A stretch of DNA of 64,000 nucleotides from Shinella sp. PSBB067. Lineage in GTDB: Bacteria; Pseudomonadota; Alphaproteobacteria; Rhizobiales; Rhizobiaceae. This document shows, in pieces, positions 49,002-58,168 of the stretch. A program made the position numbers and the translations under genes. The notes beneath the pieces were generated by a model. It saw only the letters and a program-made list of their open reading frames with translations, did no database searches and had not been told where the DNA came from. The DNA is taken from positions 2,666,001 through 2,730,000 of the forward strand of contig NZ_CP069303.1 in the NCBI RefSeq assembly GCF_016839145.1. The letters run 5' to 3'. Every line of letters begins with the position of its first letter. The stretch's first letter is position 1.

Positions 49002-50408
49002 TCAGGCGAAGACCACCTGGATGTCGGTGTATTCGGCAAGGCCCTCCTCGGCGAACTCGACGCCGAGGCCGGAGGACTTCACGCCGCCGAAGGGCGCGTT
49101 CGGCTGGATGGCGCCGTGCTTGTTGATCCAGACGGAGCCGCAGGCCATGCGGCTCGCCACCTTCTTCGCCGCCGCGATGTCCGACGACCAGACCGAGCCG
49201 CCGAGCCCGTTGGGACTGTCATTGGCAAGCCGGATCGCCTCCTCCACGTCGTGATAGCGGATGACAGGCAGGGCCGGGCCGAACTGCTCCTCGTCGACCA
49301 GCGCATCGCCGTTGCGAAGGCCGCAGATGATGGTCGGCGGGAAGAACAGCCCCTCGCCCGGCGCGCCGCCGAGCAGCACCGTGCCGCGTTCGCGCGCATC
49401 GGCGACGAGGCGCGAGACCTTGTCGAACTGCATGCGGTTCTGGATCGGGCCGAGAATGCTCGCCTCGTCCATGCCGTTGCCGACGGGGATGTTGCGCGCA
49501 TAGGCGACGAGCGCCTCGCAGACCGCGTCGTGGATCGTCTCGTGCACGTAGAGCCGCTTCATCGCCGCGCAGGTCTGGCCGTTGTTGATGAAGGCGCCCC
49601 AGAAGAGGCCCTCGGCGATCTTCCCGGGATCGGCGTCCGGCAGCACGATGCCGGCGTCGTTGCCGCCCATTTCCAGCGTCAGGCGCTTCATGGTCTCGGC
49701 CGCGGACTGCATGACCTTCTGGCCGGTGGCGCAGGAGCCGGTGAAGACGATCTTGCGGATGTCCGGGTGTGCCGACATGGCGCCCCCGAGATTGAACGCC
49801 CTGTCGTCGCCCGTCACCACGTTGACGACATCCGGCGGCAGCACTTCGTTCATGATCTCGACCAGCCTGAGCGTCGACAGCGGCGTATGGGGCGACGGCT
49901 TGACGACGACGGTGTTGCCGGTGCGCAGCGCCGGAAGGATATGCCAGACGGCGATCATGACCGGGAAGTTCCACGGCGTGATGGAGCCGACGACGCCGAG
50001 CGGCTTGCGGTGAAGCTCGATGCGGCCCTGCTCGTTGTCCTGCAGGACCTTGACCGGCAGCGAGAGCCCGGCCGTGTAGCCGGCCCAGGCGACCGCGCCG
50101 CCGACCTCCCAGCGCGAGCCGAGGCCGTTCAGGGGCTTGCCCTGCTCCAGCGTGATGATCTCGGCAAGCTCGCCGGCGTGTTCCTCGATCTTCGCCGCCA
50201 CGGCCGCGCAGGCCGCCTGCAGCGCCTCGTCGCTCTGCGCCGACCATGACGCGAAGGCCGCCTTTGCGGCCGCGACCGCCGCATCGAGCTCGGCGCCGCC
50301 CATGTTCCGCGCGCGGCCGATCTCCTCGCCAGTCGCCGGGTTGACGACGGCAAGGTCCGAGCCGCTGCTCGCCGGCTTGCCGCCGATGGTTGCCTTGGGT
50401 TCCATCAT
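49002..50408 (-). CDS. feaB: Aldehyde dehydrogenase, probable arylacetaldehyde dehydrogenase (FeaB-like role)
   Basis: A 468-residue NAD-dependent ALDH. The catalytic Glu is in TLEMGGNDAG and the Cys in NNGQTCAAMKR. The start is the first of two ATG codons at 50408, preceded by GGAGGAGG. From position between the amine oxidase and a FeaR-like regulator I infer it converts phenylacetaldehyde to phenylacetate. The sequence alone does not prove that substrate. Confidence 0.82.
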   Translation of the reverse strand: MMEPKATIGGKPASSGSDLAVVNPATGEEIGRARNMGGAELDAAVAAAKAAFASWSAQSDEALQAACAAVAAKIEEHAGELAEIITLEQGKPLNGLGSRWEVGGAVAWAGYTAGLSLPVKVLQDNEQGRIELHRKPLGVVGSITPWNFPVMIAVWHILPALRTGNTVVVKPSPHTPLSTLRLVEIMNEVLPPDVVNVVTGDDRAFNLGGAMSAHPDIRKIVFTGSCATGQKVMQSAAETMKRLTLEMGGNDAGIVLPDADPGKIAEGLFWGAFINNGQTCAAMKRLYVHETIHDAVCEALVAYARNIPVGNGMDEASILGPIQNRMQFDKVSRLVADARERGTVLLGGAPGEGLFFPPTIICGLRNGDALVDEEQFGPALPVIRYHDVEEAIRLANDSPNGLGGSVWSSDIAAAKKVASRMACGSVWINKHGAIQPNAPFGGVKSSGLGVEFAEEGLAEYTDIQVVFA

Positions 50409-50522
50409 TCCGCCTCCTCCATGAACGGCCCGCCTCCTCCGGCGGACCATCTCATGGCAGAAGATAGCGTCGGGCGGCGCATCGCACTTGGACGGCGCCG
50501 TCCCGCCTTTTGGACAAAAGCG

Positions 50523-51449
50523 TCAATGGCAGCGCGCGACCGCGCCCGGCGTCATGCCGTATTTCTTGCGGAACTCGCGGTAGAAATAGGAAAGGTCGTT
50601 GAAGCCGCAGTCGAAGGCAACCGCGGTGACGCCCTCGGAGGGCTGCTCGCCCCGGCGGGCGGACAGCCGTGCATGGGCGAGCTCCAGCCGGCGGTTGAGC
50701 AGCCGGTGGCCGGGCGTTTCGCCGAGCGGACGGAAATGCCGCTGCAGCATGCGTTCCGAGACGTTGAGGCGGACGGCGAGCTCGCGCGGCCCGAAGGCAG
50801 GATCGGCCCGGTAGCGGTCGATCATCGCGAGCGCGCGGGAAAGCAGCGTTTCGGCGGGCGCGGGGCTGCCCGCCATGCGCGTCGAGTGCAGATAGGCGCC
50901 CATCAGGCAGAGGAAGGCTTCGCCAAGCTGCGCCTGCCCGCCCTCCTCCATGATCATCTTGGCGATGACCGCGCGCATGGCGAGCCAGAGGGGATCGGCC
51001 CGCGAGATCGAAAGCCCGCCGGCGCAGGCCGTTCCGAAGCGGTGCACGATCTCTTCGCGCGGGATGTGCAGCGAGAGCTGGTTGGATCGCTCGCCGCGAT
51101 AGAGGAAGGTGGAGGGCCGGACGGAATCGACGAGGAACATGTCGCCCGGCGACAGTTCCGCGACCTGGTCGCCCTGTTCGATGCGACACTGGCCGGCATC
51201 CTGCACAAGCAGGAAGAAATACTCGCCGGGATCCTGCCGGATGGCGCGGGTGTTGCGAGCGACCTCGGACGCGTCGAGCGCGACGATCGCCGTGTCGAAC
51301 GAGCCGACGCGGCGCGTCGTGACGTCGCCGTTGACGACACCCGTGCGCCCCATCGGCTCCAGGGCGAAAGAGCCGCAGACCCTCCTGATCTCCGCCTCCA
51401 GAATTTCTACCGGCACAGGCTTGTGTCCCGGCGTTATCAGCGACTGCAT
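50523..51449 (-). CDS. feaR: AraC-family regulator, FeaR-like
   Basis: A 308-residue activator with an N-terminal AraC-binding-like domain (FFLLVQDAGQCRIEQGDQ, LSPGDMFLVDS) and a C-terminal double helix-turn-helix (RELAVRLNVSERMLQRHF; VTAVAFDCGFNDLSYFYREF). This is the architecture of FeaR, which activates tynA and feaB. Those genes begin 114 bases further on, the same strand, leaving room for its binding site. Confidence 0.82.
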   Translation of the reverse strand: MQSLITPGHKPVPVEILEAEIRRVCGSFALEPMGRTGVVNGDVTTRRVGSFDTAIVALDASEVARNTRAIRQDPGEYFFLLVQDAGQCRIEQGDQVAELSPGDMFLVDSVRPSTFLYRGERSNQLSLHIPREEIVHRFGTACAGGLSISRADPLWLAMRAVIAKMIMEEGGQAQLGEAFLCLMGAYLHSTRMAGSPAPAETLLSRALAMIDRYRADPAFGPRELAVRLNVSERMLQRHFRPLGETPGHRLLNRRLELAHARLSARRGEQPSEGVTAVAFDCGFNDLSYFYREFRKKYGMTPGAVARCH

Positions 51450-51528
51450 CGTGCCCTCCCCGGCTCTAGCAGAAAGCGTCTTCTCCCGAACTATCTCACC
51501 ACAGTCCGCCGCGCTTGCCTATCGTTCT

Positions 51529-53589
51529 CTAGCCTGCAAGCAGCGAAAAACCGCCGGCTTCCACCGCACGACGAAGGCCGGCGCAAGGCGGCTCGGCAAG
51601 ACCGTCCGCGCAAAGCCGGTCGAGCACGGCCACGACCTCGCAAAGGCCCCGCGCCTCGGCATAATGCATCGGGCCGCCGCGCCAGCGCGGGAAACCGTAG
51701 CCGTGGATCTTCACGAGATCGACATCTGCGGCGCGAAGCGCGACGCGCTCTTCCAGGATGCGCGCCGCCTCGTTGACCATGGGCAGCACGATGGCGTCGG
51801 CGATCGCGGCCTCGTCCCACGCCCGCTGCGGCCGGCCGGCGGCCTCCTCGGCGATGATCGCCGCCACCGCCTCGGATGGTGTCGGCGTGCGCTCGCCCGG
51901 CATGTAGTCGTACCAGCCGCCGCCGGTTTTCTGGCCGAGGCGCCCGGCGGCGCACAATCGGTCCGCGACCGGCGCGAAGGGGGTTTCGCCCCGCTCGCGG
52001 GCGGCCCTGCGCTGGAAGGCGGCGATGTCGAGACCGCCGAGATCCTGCGCCTCGAAAGGCCCCATCGGCAGGCCGAAGGCCCGCATGGCGGCATCGACGG
52101 TCGAAGGCGCCGCGCCAGACAGCAGCAACCGCTCGGCCTGCGCCCGCGTCACCTTCAAGATCCGGTTGCCGATGAAGCCGTCGCAGATGCCGGCGCGTAC
52201 CGGGATCTTGCCGAGCAGGCGGGCGAGTGCGAAGCCCGTCGCCAGCACATCCGGCGCGGTCGTCCCCGTGGGCACGATCTCCAGCAGCTTCATGACATGC
52301 GCGGGGCTGAAGAAGTGCAGGCCGAGGAAGCGTTCCGGATGGCCGATGCCCTCGCTGATGGCGGCAGGGTCGAGATAGGAGGTGTTGGTGGCGAGCACGG
52401 CATCCGGCCGGCAGATCCCGGAAAGCCTTTCGAAAACGGCGCGCTTGACGGCAAGGTCCTCGAAGACCGCCTCGATGACGAGGTCGGTATCGGCGAGCAG
52501 CCCGTAGTCGTCGCCGCCGGCAACGCCCGCCATGCGCTCGTCCGAGACGGCCTGCACAAGACGCCCGCGTTTCACGGCACCGTCATAGATCGCGCGGATA
52601 TTGGCCATTCCGCGTTCGACCGCCGCGCCATCGCGCTCGACCAGCACCACCGGCAGGCCGGCATCGCGCAGCGCCGCGGCGATGCCCGCGCCCATCGTGC
52701 CGCCGCCGATGACGGCCGCGGAGCGGATGGCGCGTGGCGTGACGCCGGAAAGCTCGGGCGGGCGCGGCGCGGCGCGCTCGGCGAAAAAGACATGGCGCAG
52801 CGCCGCGGCCTGCGCCGAGCCGCGCAGTTCCAGAAACGTCTCCCGCTCGAACGCCATGCCGGCGGCAAAATCCGTCCGGCTGGCATTGCGGATCGAAGCG
52901 AGCGCCCGCAGCGGCGCGGCCTCGCGCTTCGCCTTCGCGGCAACGGCCTTTTCCGCGCTTTCCCAGAAACTATCCTCGACTGCCGGCACCGCGCGGGCGG
53001 AGATCGGCTGCGGCAGAGGCTTTGCGGCGACGTCGCCGGCAAAAGCGATCGCGCCGGCGCGCAGGTCGCCGTCGATCACCGCATCGACAAGCTCGAGGCC
53101 TTCGGCCTTCTTCGCGCCCACCGGGCTGCCGCCCGTCACGAGGTCCACCGCGGCGGCGGGGCCGATCAGGCGCGGCAGGCGCACCGTGCCGCCGGCGCCT
53201 GGGATGATGCCGAGCCTGACTTCCGGCAGGCCGAGGCTGGCCGAGGCAACCGCGACGCGATAGGCGCAGCCGAGTGCCACTTCAAGGCCGCCGCCGAGCG
53301 CGCTGCCGTGTATGGCCGCGACCCAGGGCTTGCTTGCGCCCTCGATGCGCGCCACCACGTCCGGCAGGTGCGGCGGCTGCGGCGGCTTGCCGAACTCGCC
53401 GACATCCGCCCCGGCGATGAAGGTGCGGCCGGCGCAGATCAGCACGACGGCCTTCACCGCGCCATCCGCATCCAGTTCCGCCACCGCCTCCACCAGCGCC
53501 TGGCGCAGCGCCTGCGACAGCGCGTTGACGGGCGGATTATCCACGGTGACGACGGCGATGGAGCCCTCGCGGGCGATGGTGACGGTCAT
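51529..53589 (-). CDS. Fused enoyl-CoA hydratase / 3-hydroxyacyl-CoA dehydrogenase (FadJ-like)
   Basis: A 686-residue fusion. The N-terminal crotonase domain (about 1-190) has HGSALGGGLEVALG and GLPEVRLGIIPGAGGT with both catalytic glutamates. The dehydrogenase part (from about 290) has the NAD motif VIGGGTMGAGIAAALRDAG and catalytic GLHFFSPAHVM. Last gene of the paaN-ABC operon, it starts 4 bases after livF. In that context it may do the PaaF and PaaH steps on the way to 3-oxoadipyl-CoA, besides or instead of ordinary fatty-acid beta-oxidation; this is inference. Confidence 0.9.
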   Translation of the reverse strand: MTVTIAREGSIAVVTVDNPPVNALSQALRQALVEAVAELDADGAVKAVVLICAGRTFIAGADVGEFGKPPQPPHLPDVVARIEGASKPWVAAIHGSALGGGLEVALGCAYRVAVASASLGLPEVRLGIIPGAGGTVRLPRLIGPAAAVDLVTGGSPVGAKKAEGLELVDAVIDGDLRAGAIAFAGDVAAKPLPQPISARAVPAVEDSFWESAEKAVAAKAKREAAPLRALASIRNASRTDFAAGMAFERETFLELRGSAQAAALRHVFFAERAAPRPPELSGVTPRAIRSAAVIGGGTMGAGIAAALRDAGLPVVLVERDGAAVERGMANIRAIYDGAVKRGRLVQAVSDERMAGVAGGDDYGLLADTDLVIEAVFEDLAVKRAVFERLSGICRPDAVLATNTSYLDPAAISEGIGHPERFLGLHFFSPAHVMKLLEIVPTGTTAPDVLATGFALARLLGKIPVRAGICDGFIGNRILKVTRAQAERLLLSGAAPSTVDAAMRAFGLPMGPFEAQDLGGLDIAAFQRRAARERGETPFAPVADRLCAAGRLGQKTGGGWYDYMPGERTPTPSEAVAAIIAEEAAGRPQRAWDEAAIADAIVLPMVNEAARILEERVALRAADVDLVKIHGYGFPRWRGGPMHYAEARGLCEVVAVLDRLCADGLAEPPCAGLRRAVEAGGFSLLAG

Positions 53590-53593
53590 GGTC

Positions 53594-54295
53594 TCATATT
53601 CCCAGGTAAGCGGCGCGGATGCGTTCGTCCGCGATCAGTTCGGCGGCGGGGCCGGACATGGTGATGCGCCCCGTCTCCATGACATAACCCCGGTCCGCCA
53701 CGGAAAGCGCGCCGAAGGCGTTCTGCTCGACGAGAAGCACGGTGACGCCGAGCGCCTTCATGCTTTTGACCACGTCGAAGATCTGCGCGACGAGGATGGG
53801 TGCAAGGCCCATGCTGGGCTCGTCGAGCAGCAGGCAGGAGGGGCGCCCCATCAGCGCGCGGGCGATCGCCAGCATCTGCTGCTGGCCGCCGGAAAGTCCG
53901 CCCGCCGCAAGGTTCCGCTTCTCCCTGAGGATCGGGAACATCGCGAAGGCGTCCTCCCTGTCCCGGTCCACCTTCTCGTCGGCGAAGAGATAGGCGCCTA
54001 GGCGCAGGTTCTCCTCCACCGTCAGGTTGGTGAAGATCTGCCGGCCCTCCGGCGACTGGGCAAGGCCGCGCTGCACGCGGCGATGCGCCGGCACGGATGT
54101 CAGCGCCTCGCCGCGGAAGAGGATGGACCCCGCCGAGACCGGCTGGATACCGGAAAGGCACTTGAGCAGCGTCGTCTTGCCCGCGCCGTTCGCGCCGACC
54201 ACGGTGACGATCTCGCCGGACGCCACGTCGAGGTCGATGCCGTGCAGCACCTTGATGCGGCCATAGCGCGAGCGCAGTCCCTCAACCGTCAGCAT
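53594..54295 (-). CDS. livF: Branched-chain-type ABC transporter ATPase, LivF-like
   Basis: A 233-residue ATPase with Walker A GANGAGKTT, signature LSGGQQQM and Walker B CLLLDEPSMGLAP. It overlaps livG by 14 bases and is followed directly by the fused beta-oxidation gene. Part of a five-gene importer inside the phenylacetate locus. Confidence 0.92.
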   Translation of the reverse strand: MLTVEGLRSRYGRIKVLHGIDLDVASGEIVTVVGANGAGKTTLLKCLSGIQPVSAGSILFRGEALTSVPAHRRVQRGLAQSPEGRQIFTNLTVEENLRLGAYLFADEKVDRDREDAFAMFPILREKRNLAAGGLSGGQQQMLAIARALMGRPSCLLLDEPSMGLAPILVAQIFDVVKSMKALGVTVLLVEQNAFGALSVADRGYVMETGRITMSGPAAELIADERIRAAYLGI

Positions 54296-55067
54296 TGTCA
54301 GCCTCCGTCGCCTGGGCGCCGAGATACGCCTCGATGACGCGTGGGTCGCGCGCGATTACCGCCGGCTCGCCCTCCGCGATCTTCTCGCCGTGATCGAGCA
54401 CCACGATATGGTTGGAAATGCGCATGACCATCTTCATGTCGTGCTCCACGAGGAGGATCGACACGCCCTCGGCGGCGACCTGCGCGATGAGATGGTCGAT
54501 CTCCTCCGTCTCGACGGCATTGCAGCCGGCCGCGGGCTCGTCGAGCAGGAGGACGCGCGGCTTCAGCGCCAGCGCCCGGGCGATCTCCAGCCGCTTCAGC
54601 GCACCGTAGGACAGCGAGCCCGCCTCCTGCTCGGCGGCGCGGCCGAGGCCGACACGGTCGAGCAGCGCCCGTGCGCTTTCCTCCGACTGCTTGCTGCGGC
54701 GGCGCGCGGCGGGCAGCGAGAAGAGGTCGGCGAGCACGGCGCCGCGCTCGTGCAGGTGATGGCCGGCGACGGCATTCTCCAAGACGCTCATCGACTGGAA
54801 GATCTGCAGGTTCTGGAAGGTGCGCGACAGGCCGCGGCGGGCAAGCAGGTGCGGCGGCATGCGCGTGACGTCCTCGCCGTCGAGCACGACGCGTCCCCGC
54901 GCCGGGGCATAGACGCCGGAGATCATGTTGAAGAGCGTCGTCTTGCCGGCGCCGTTCGGGCCGATGACGGAGACGATCTCGCCGGGTTTCAGGGAGAAAC
55001 CGACATCGTTCACGGCGCGCAGGCCGCCGAAATCGATGCCGAGGCCTTCGATCTGAAGCAGGCTCAT
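54282..55067 (-). CDS. livG: Branched-chain-type ABC transporter ATPase, LivG-like
   Basis: A 261-residue ATPase with Walker A GPNGAGKTT, LSYGALKRLEIARALA as the LivG-type signature and VLLLDEPAAGCN as Walker B. Overlaps livM by 4 bases. Confidence 0.92.
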   Translation of the reverse strand: MSLLQIEGLGIDFGGLRAVNDVGFSLKPGEIVSVIGPNGAGKTTLFNMISGVYAPARGRVVLDGEDVTRMPPHLLARRGLSRTFQNLQIFQSMSVLENAVAGHHLHERGAVLADLFSLPAARRRSKQSEESARALLDRVGLGRAAEQEAGSLSYGALKRLEIARALALKPRVLLLDEPAAGCNAVETEEIDHLIAQVAAEGVSILLVEHDMKMVMRISNHIVVLDHGEKIAEGEPAVIARDPRVIEAYLGAQATEADNADG

Positions 55068-56020
55068 TCTCCCCTCCCCCGGATGCGGCGCGTGATCGAG
55101 GGCAGCAGGCCCTCGCGCATGAAGATCATGACGAGCATCATGACGAGGCCGAGCATGAGCTGTTCGTATTCCTGGAAGACCGTCAGCACCTGCGGCAGCG
55201 TGGTGAGGATCGCGGCGCCGAGGATGGCGCCGAGCACCGACCCCGCCCCGCCGAGAACCGTCATGGTGACCATCTCGATGGAATGCATGAAGCCCCCGAC
55301 GTCGGGCGTGATGAACTTGTTCTGCAGCGCGAGCAGCGAGCCCGAGACCGAGGCATAGACGGCCGAGATGACGAAGGCGACGAGCTTGTAATGCGCAACG
55401 TCGACGCCCACCGTACGGGCCGCGATCTCCGAGCCGTGCAGGGCCCTCAGCGCCCGGCCGGTCGGGCTGTGATGGAGGTTGAGCGCGAGCCAGGCGCCGA
55501 TCACCAGCACGAGGCCGGAAAAGGCATACCAGAATTCAGTGTTGGACAGGTCGATGCCGATGGCCTTCAGCGCGGCGCGAAGGCCGAGCTCCGGCACCGC
55601 CATGCCGTCAGGCCCGCCCGTCAGTTGCGCCTCGTTGGAGAGCACCATCGAGACGAGGATGCCGAAGCCGAGGCTGGCGACCGCGAGATAGTAGCCCTTG
55701 AGACGCAGGATCGGCCGGCCGACGAGGAAGGCGATGGCGGCGGAGAGGAACGCCCCGAGCACGGCGGCGAGCGCCGGATGCAGGCCGAGATGGACCGGCG
55801 CCAGCGCGCAGGCATAGGCGCCGATGCCGGCAAAGCCCGCATGGCCGAGGCTGATCTGGCCGGCATAGCCGATGAGGATGACGAGACCCGTCACCGCAAG
55901 GCCGTTGACGAAGATCAGCGAGCCGACGCGGAAATAGTAGGACGACGGGAAGAACACCGGCGCGATGGCGATGACCGCGGCAAGGATGAGGAGCGTGGTC
56001 GCCTTGCTGGAAAGCCGCAT
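55064..56020 (-). CDS. livM: Branched-chain-type ABC transporter permease, LivM-like
   Basis: A 318-residue permease starting at the ATG at 56020, 2 bases after livH. About eight helices; GYAGQISLGHAGFAGIGAY and GSEIAARTVGVDVAHYK are family landmarks. An open frame extends further upstream but overlaps livH and lacks sense. Confidence 0.92.
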   Translation of the reverse strand: MRLSSKATTLLILAAVIAIAPVFFPSSYYFRVGSLIFVNGLAVTGLVILIGYAGQISLGHAGFAGIGAYACALAPVHLGLHPALAAVLGAFLSAAIAFLVGRPILRLKGYYLAVASLGFGILVSMVLSNEAQLTGGPDGMAVPELGLRAALKAIGIDLSNTEFWYAFSGLVLVIGAWLALNLHHSPTGRALRALHGSEIAARTVGVDVAHYKLVAFVISAVYASVSGSLLALQNKFITPDVGGFMHSIEMVTMTVLGGAGSVLGAILGAAILTTLPQVLTVFQEYEQLMLGLVMMLVMIFMREGLLPSITRRIRGRGE

Positions 56021-56022
56021 GG

Positions 56023-56895
56023 TCACACCCGATCCGTCGACTTGCGGCCGAAAAGGCCCTGCGGCATGGCGAAGAGAACGGCGAGGATGACGATGAAGGC
56101 CGCCGCATCCTTGTACTGCGAGCTGATATAGCCCGCCGTCATCGCCTCCAGGATGCCGAGCAGCAGGCCGCCCGCCAGCGCACCCTTCGGATTGCCCATG
56201 CCGCCGAGCATGGCGGCGGCGAAACCCTTGAGCGCGAGCGCGAGGCCGACGTCGTAGCTCGTCAGCGTGATCGGCGTCACCAGCACGCCGGCAAGCGCGC
56301 CGATGGCGGCGGACATGGCGAAGGAAAGCGTCATCACATAGTTGGTGTTGATGCCGACGAGCTGGGCGGCGACGCGGTTGTTCGCCGTCGCCAGCACAGC
56401 CCGGCCGGTCAGCGTGCGCGTGAAGAACAGCCACAGACAGAAGAAGACGGCGAGCGCGCCGGCAATGACCCACAGGCTCTGCGGCAGGATGGTGGCGCCG
56501 CCGATGGCGATCGGCTGGTCGCCGGAAAAGGCCGGGAAGCGGTGGATCTGCTTGTCGAAGACGAGCTGCGCGGCGCCTCGGATAAAGATGGAGGCACCGA
56601 TGGTGATGATGATCAGCGAGACGACCGGCGCGCCGCGCGCCGGCTCGATGGCGAGCTTGTTCAGCGCAACGCCGACGCCCGCCGTGGCGATGACGGCGAT
56701 AAGTGCGGCAAGCGGCAGCGGCATACCGGCGGCATGCGCGAAGACGGTGATCATGCCGCCGAGCATGACGAACTCGCCCTGGGCGAAATTCACGACATCG
56801 GAGGCGTTGTAGATGATCGTGAAGCCGAGGGCGACCAGCGCATAGACCGCGCCGACCGTGATCCCGGACAGAAGGAATTGCAGGAGTTCGGGCAT
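56023..56895 (-). CDS. livH: Branched-chain-type ABC transporter permease, LivH-like
   Basis: A 290-residue permease; the ATG at 56895 has GGAGG upstream. GAVYALVALGFTIIYNASDV near the N-terminus and GGMGNPKGALAGGLLLGI near the C-terminus are LivH hallmarks. Confidence 0.93.
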   Translation of the reverse strand: MPELLQFLLSGITVGAVYALVALGFTIIYNASDVVNFAQGEFVMLGGMITVFAHAAGMPLPLAALIAVIATAGVGVALNKLAIEPARGAPVVSLIIITIGASIFIRGAAQLVFDKQIHRFPAFSGDQPIAIGGATILPQSLWVIAGALAVFFCLWLFFTRTLTGRAVLATANNRVAAQLVGINTNYVMTLSFAMSAAIGALAGVLVTPITLTSYDVGLALALKGFAAAMLGGMGNPKGALAGGLLLGILEAMTAGYISSQYKDAAAFIVILAVLFAMPQGLFGRKSTDRV

Positions 56896-56973
56896 AGATG
56901 CCTCCGCTTCGCGTGACGGGCTCCCCCGGCCCGGCGCGGTCAAGGCGCGGGGCCGGCCGGGACGGGCACTCGA

Positions 56974-58122
56974 TTACTCGATGATTTTCCAGCCGCCGTT
57001 TTCGATCTGCAGCATGCGGAAGGCCGAGAGGTCGAGGCCGAGATGATCCTCGGCCGTCATGGTGACGGTGCCCGTGGTCCCGACGAAGCCCTTCGTCGCC
57101 TCGATCGCATCGCGGATGGCCGAGGGCTCGGCATTGCCCGCCCGCTGGATCGCATCGACGAGGATGCGCAGCGCGTCATGGGCATAGCCGCCGAAGGTCG
57201 AGACCGGCTTGCCGGTCGCCTTCTCGTAGGCCTCCTTGTAGGCGACGACCACGGCGCGCTGCGGATCGCTCTCCGGCAGGAGGCCGGCGACCAGGAGCGC
57301 GGTGCCCGGCAGGCGCACGCCTTCGGCGGCCTGCGCGCCGGCAAGCTCGATGAAGCCGTCCGAGGCAACGCCGTGCGACTGGTAGAGCGGCAGGCCGACA
57401 GCGAGCTGCGCATAGTTGCGCGTGACGATCGCCGGGCCCTGGCCGAAGCCGGGGTTCAGCACGGCCTGGATGCCGTCCTTGCCCTTGATATTGGTGAGCT
57501 GCGGCGTCATGTCGGCGTCGGTCGGGCCGTAGGTCTCGTCGGCCAGCACCTCGATGCCGTACTCGCCGATGATCTCCAGGCACTGCTTGCGCATGGAGGC
57601 GCCGAAGCCGTCGGAGCCGGAGATCATGCCGATCTTGCCGATGCCGGCCTTCTTCATGTCCTCGAAGATCTTCGCGCAGGCCATGCGGTCCGTGTGCGGC
57701 GTCTTGAAGGTGTAGGGACGCACCGGGTCGATGATCTCGATGGCGCCGGCGAGCGAGATGAAGGGCACCTCGGCATCCTCGAAGACCGGGATGATGGCCA
57801 TGGACGTGCCGGTCGTGGTGCCGCCGATCACGGCGACGACCTCGTCGTCCTCGATGAGGCGGGTCGCGAAGGTGCGCGCCTTGTTCGGATCGCCGCCATC
57901 GTCATAGACGATCAGCTCGATCTTCTCGCCGTTGACGCCGCCGGCCGCATTGATCTCCTCGACCAGCATCTTGAGCGTCTTGGCTTCCGGATCGCCGAGG
58001 AAGGAGGCGGGCCCCGTCTCGGAAATGGTCGCGCCGATCCTGATGTCCGCAAGAGCGGGCGCGGCAAGGCCGAGGACGAGCGCAAGCGTGCCGGCAAGCG
58101 CGGTGGTGACGGAAAGTTTCAT
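56974..58122 (-). CDS. Branched-chain-type ABC transporter binding protein, candidate aromatic-acid or amine binder
   Basis: A 382-residue periplasmic binding protein (type I fold) with signal peptide MKLSVTTALAGTLALVLG then LAAPALA (cut near 25). IRIGATISETGPASFLGD opens the mature protein. It is 46 bases after paaN in the same operon, which suggests uptake of phenylacetate or a precursor rather than branched-chain amino acids; the ligand is inference from position. Confidence 0.88.
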   Translation of the reverse strand: MKLSVTTALAGTLALVLGLAAPALADIRIGATISETGPASFLGDPEAKTLKMLVEEINAAGGVNGEKIELIVYDDGGDPNKARTFATRLIEDDEVVAVIGGTTTGTSMAIIPVFEDAEVPFISLAGAIEIIDPVRPYTFKTPHTDRMACAKIFEDMKKAGIGKIGMISGSDGFGASMRKQCLEIIGEYGIEVLADETYGPTDADMTPQLTNIKGKDGIQAVLNPGFGQGPAIVTRNYAQLAVGLPLYQSHGVASDGFIELAGAQAAEGVRLPGTALLVAGLLPESDPQRAVVVAYKEAYEKATGKPVSTFGGYAHDALRILVDAIQRAGNAEPSAIRDAIEATKGFVGTTGTVTMTAEDHLGLDLSAFRMLQIENGGWKIIE

Positions 58123-58168
58123 GTCGGTTCTCCTCCCAACAGGTGAAAAATCTGGAATCGGGCTCCCT

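Noticed and set aside
46669..49254. 861-codon plus-strand open frame across tynA
   Set aside because: The minus strand encodes an amine oxidase with all cofactor and copper residues; the plus frame has no domain and runs through a terminator.
51109..53664. 851-codon plus-strand open frame
   Set aside because: Antisense to feaR and the hydratase/dehydrogenase fusion; composition typical of shadow frames.
54282..58122. Calling the importer a leucine/isoleucine/valine system
   Set aside because: The family resemblance is clear, but its place inside a paaN operon makes an aromatic ligand at least as likely, so the ligand is left open.
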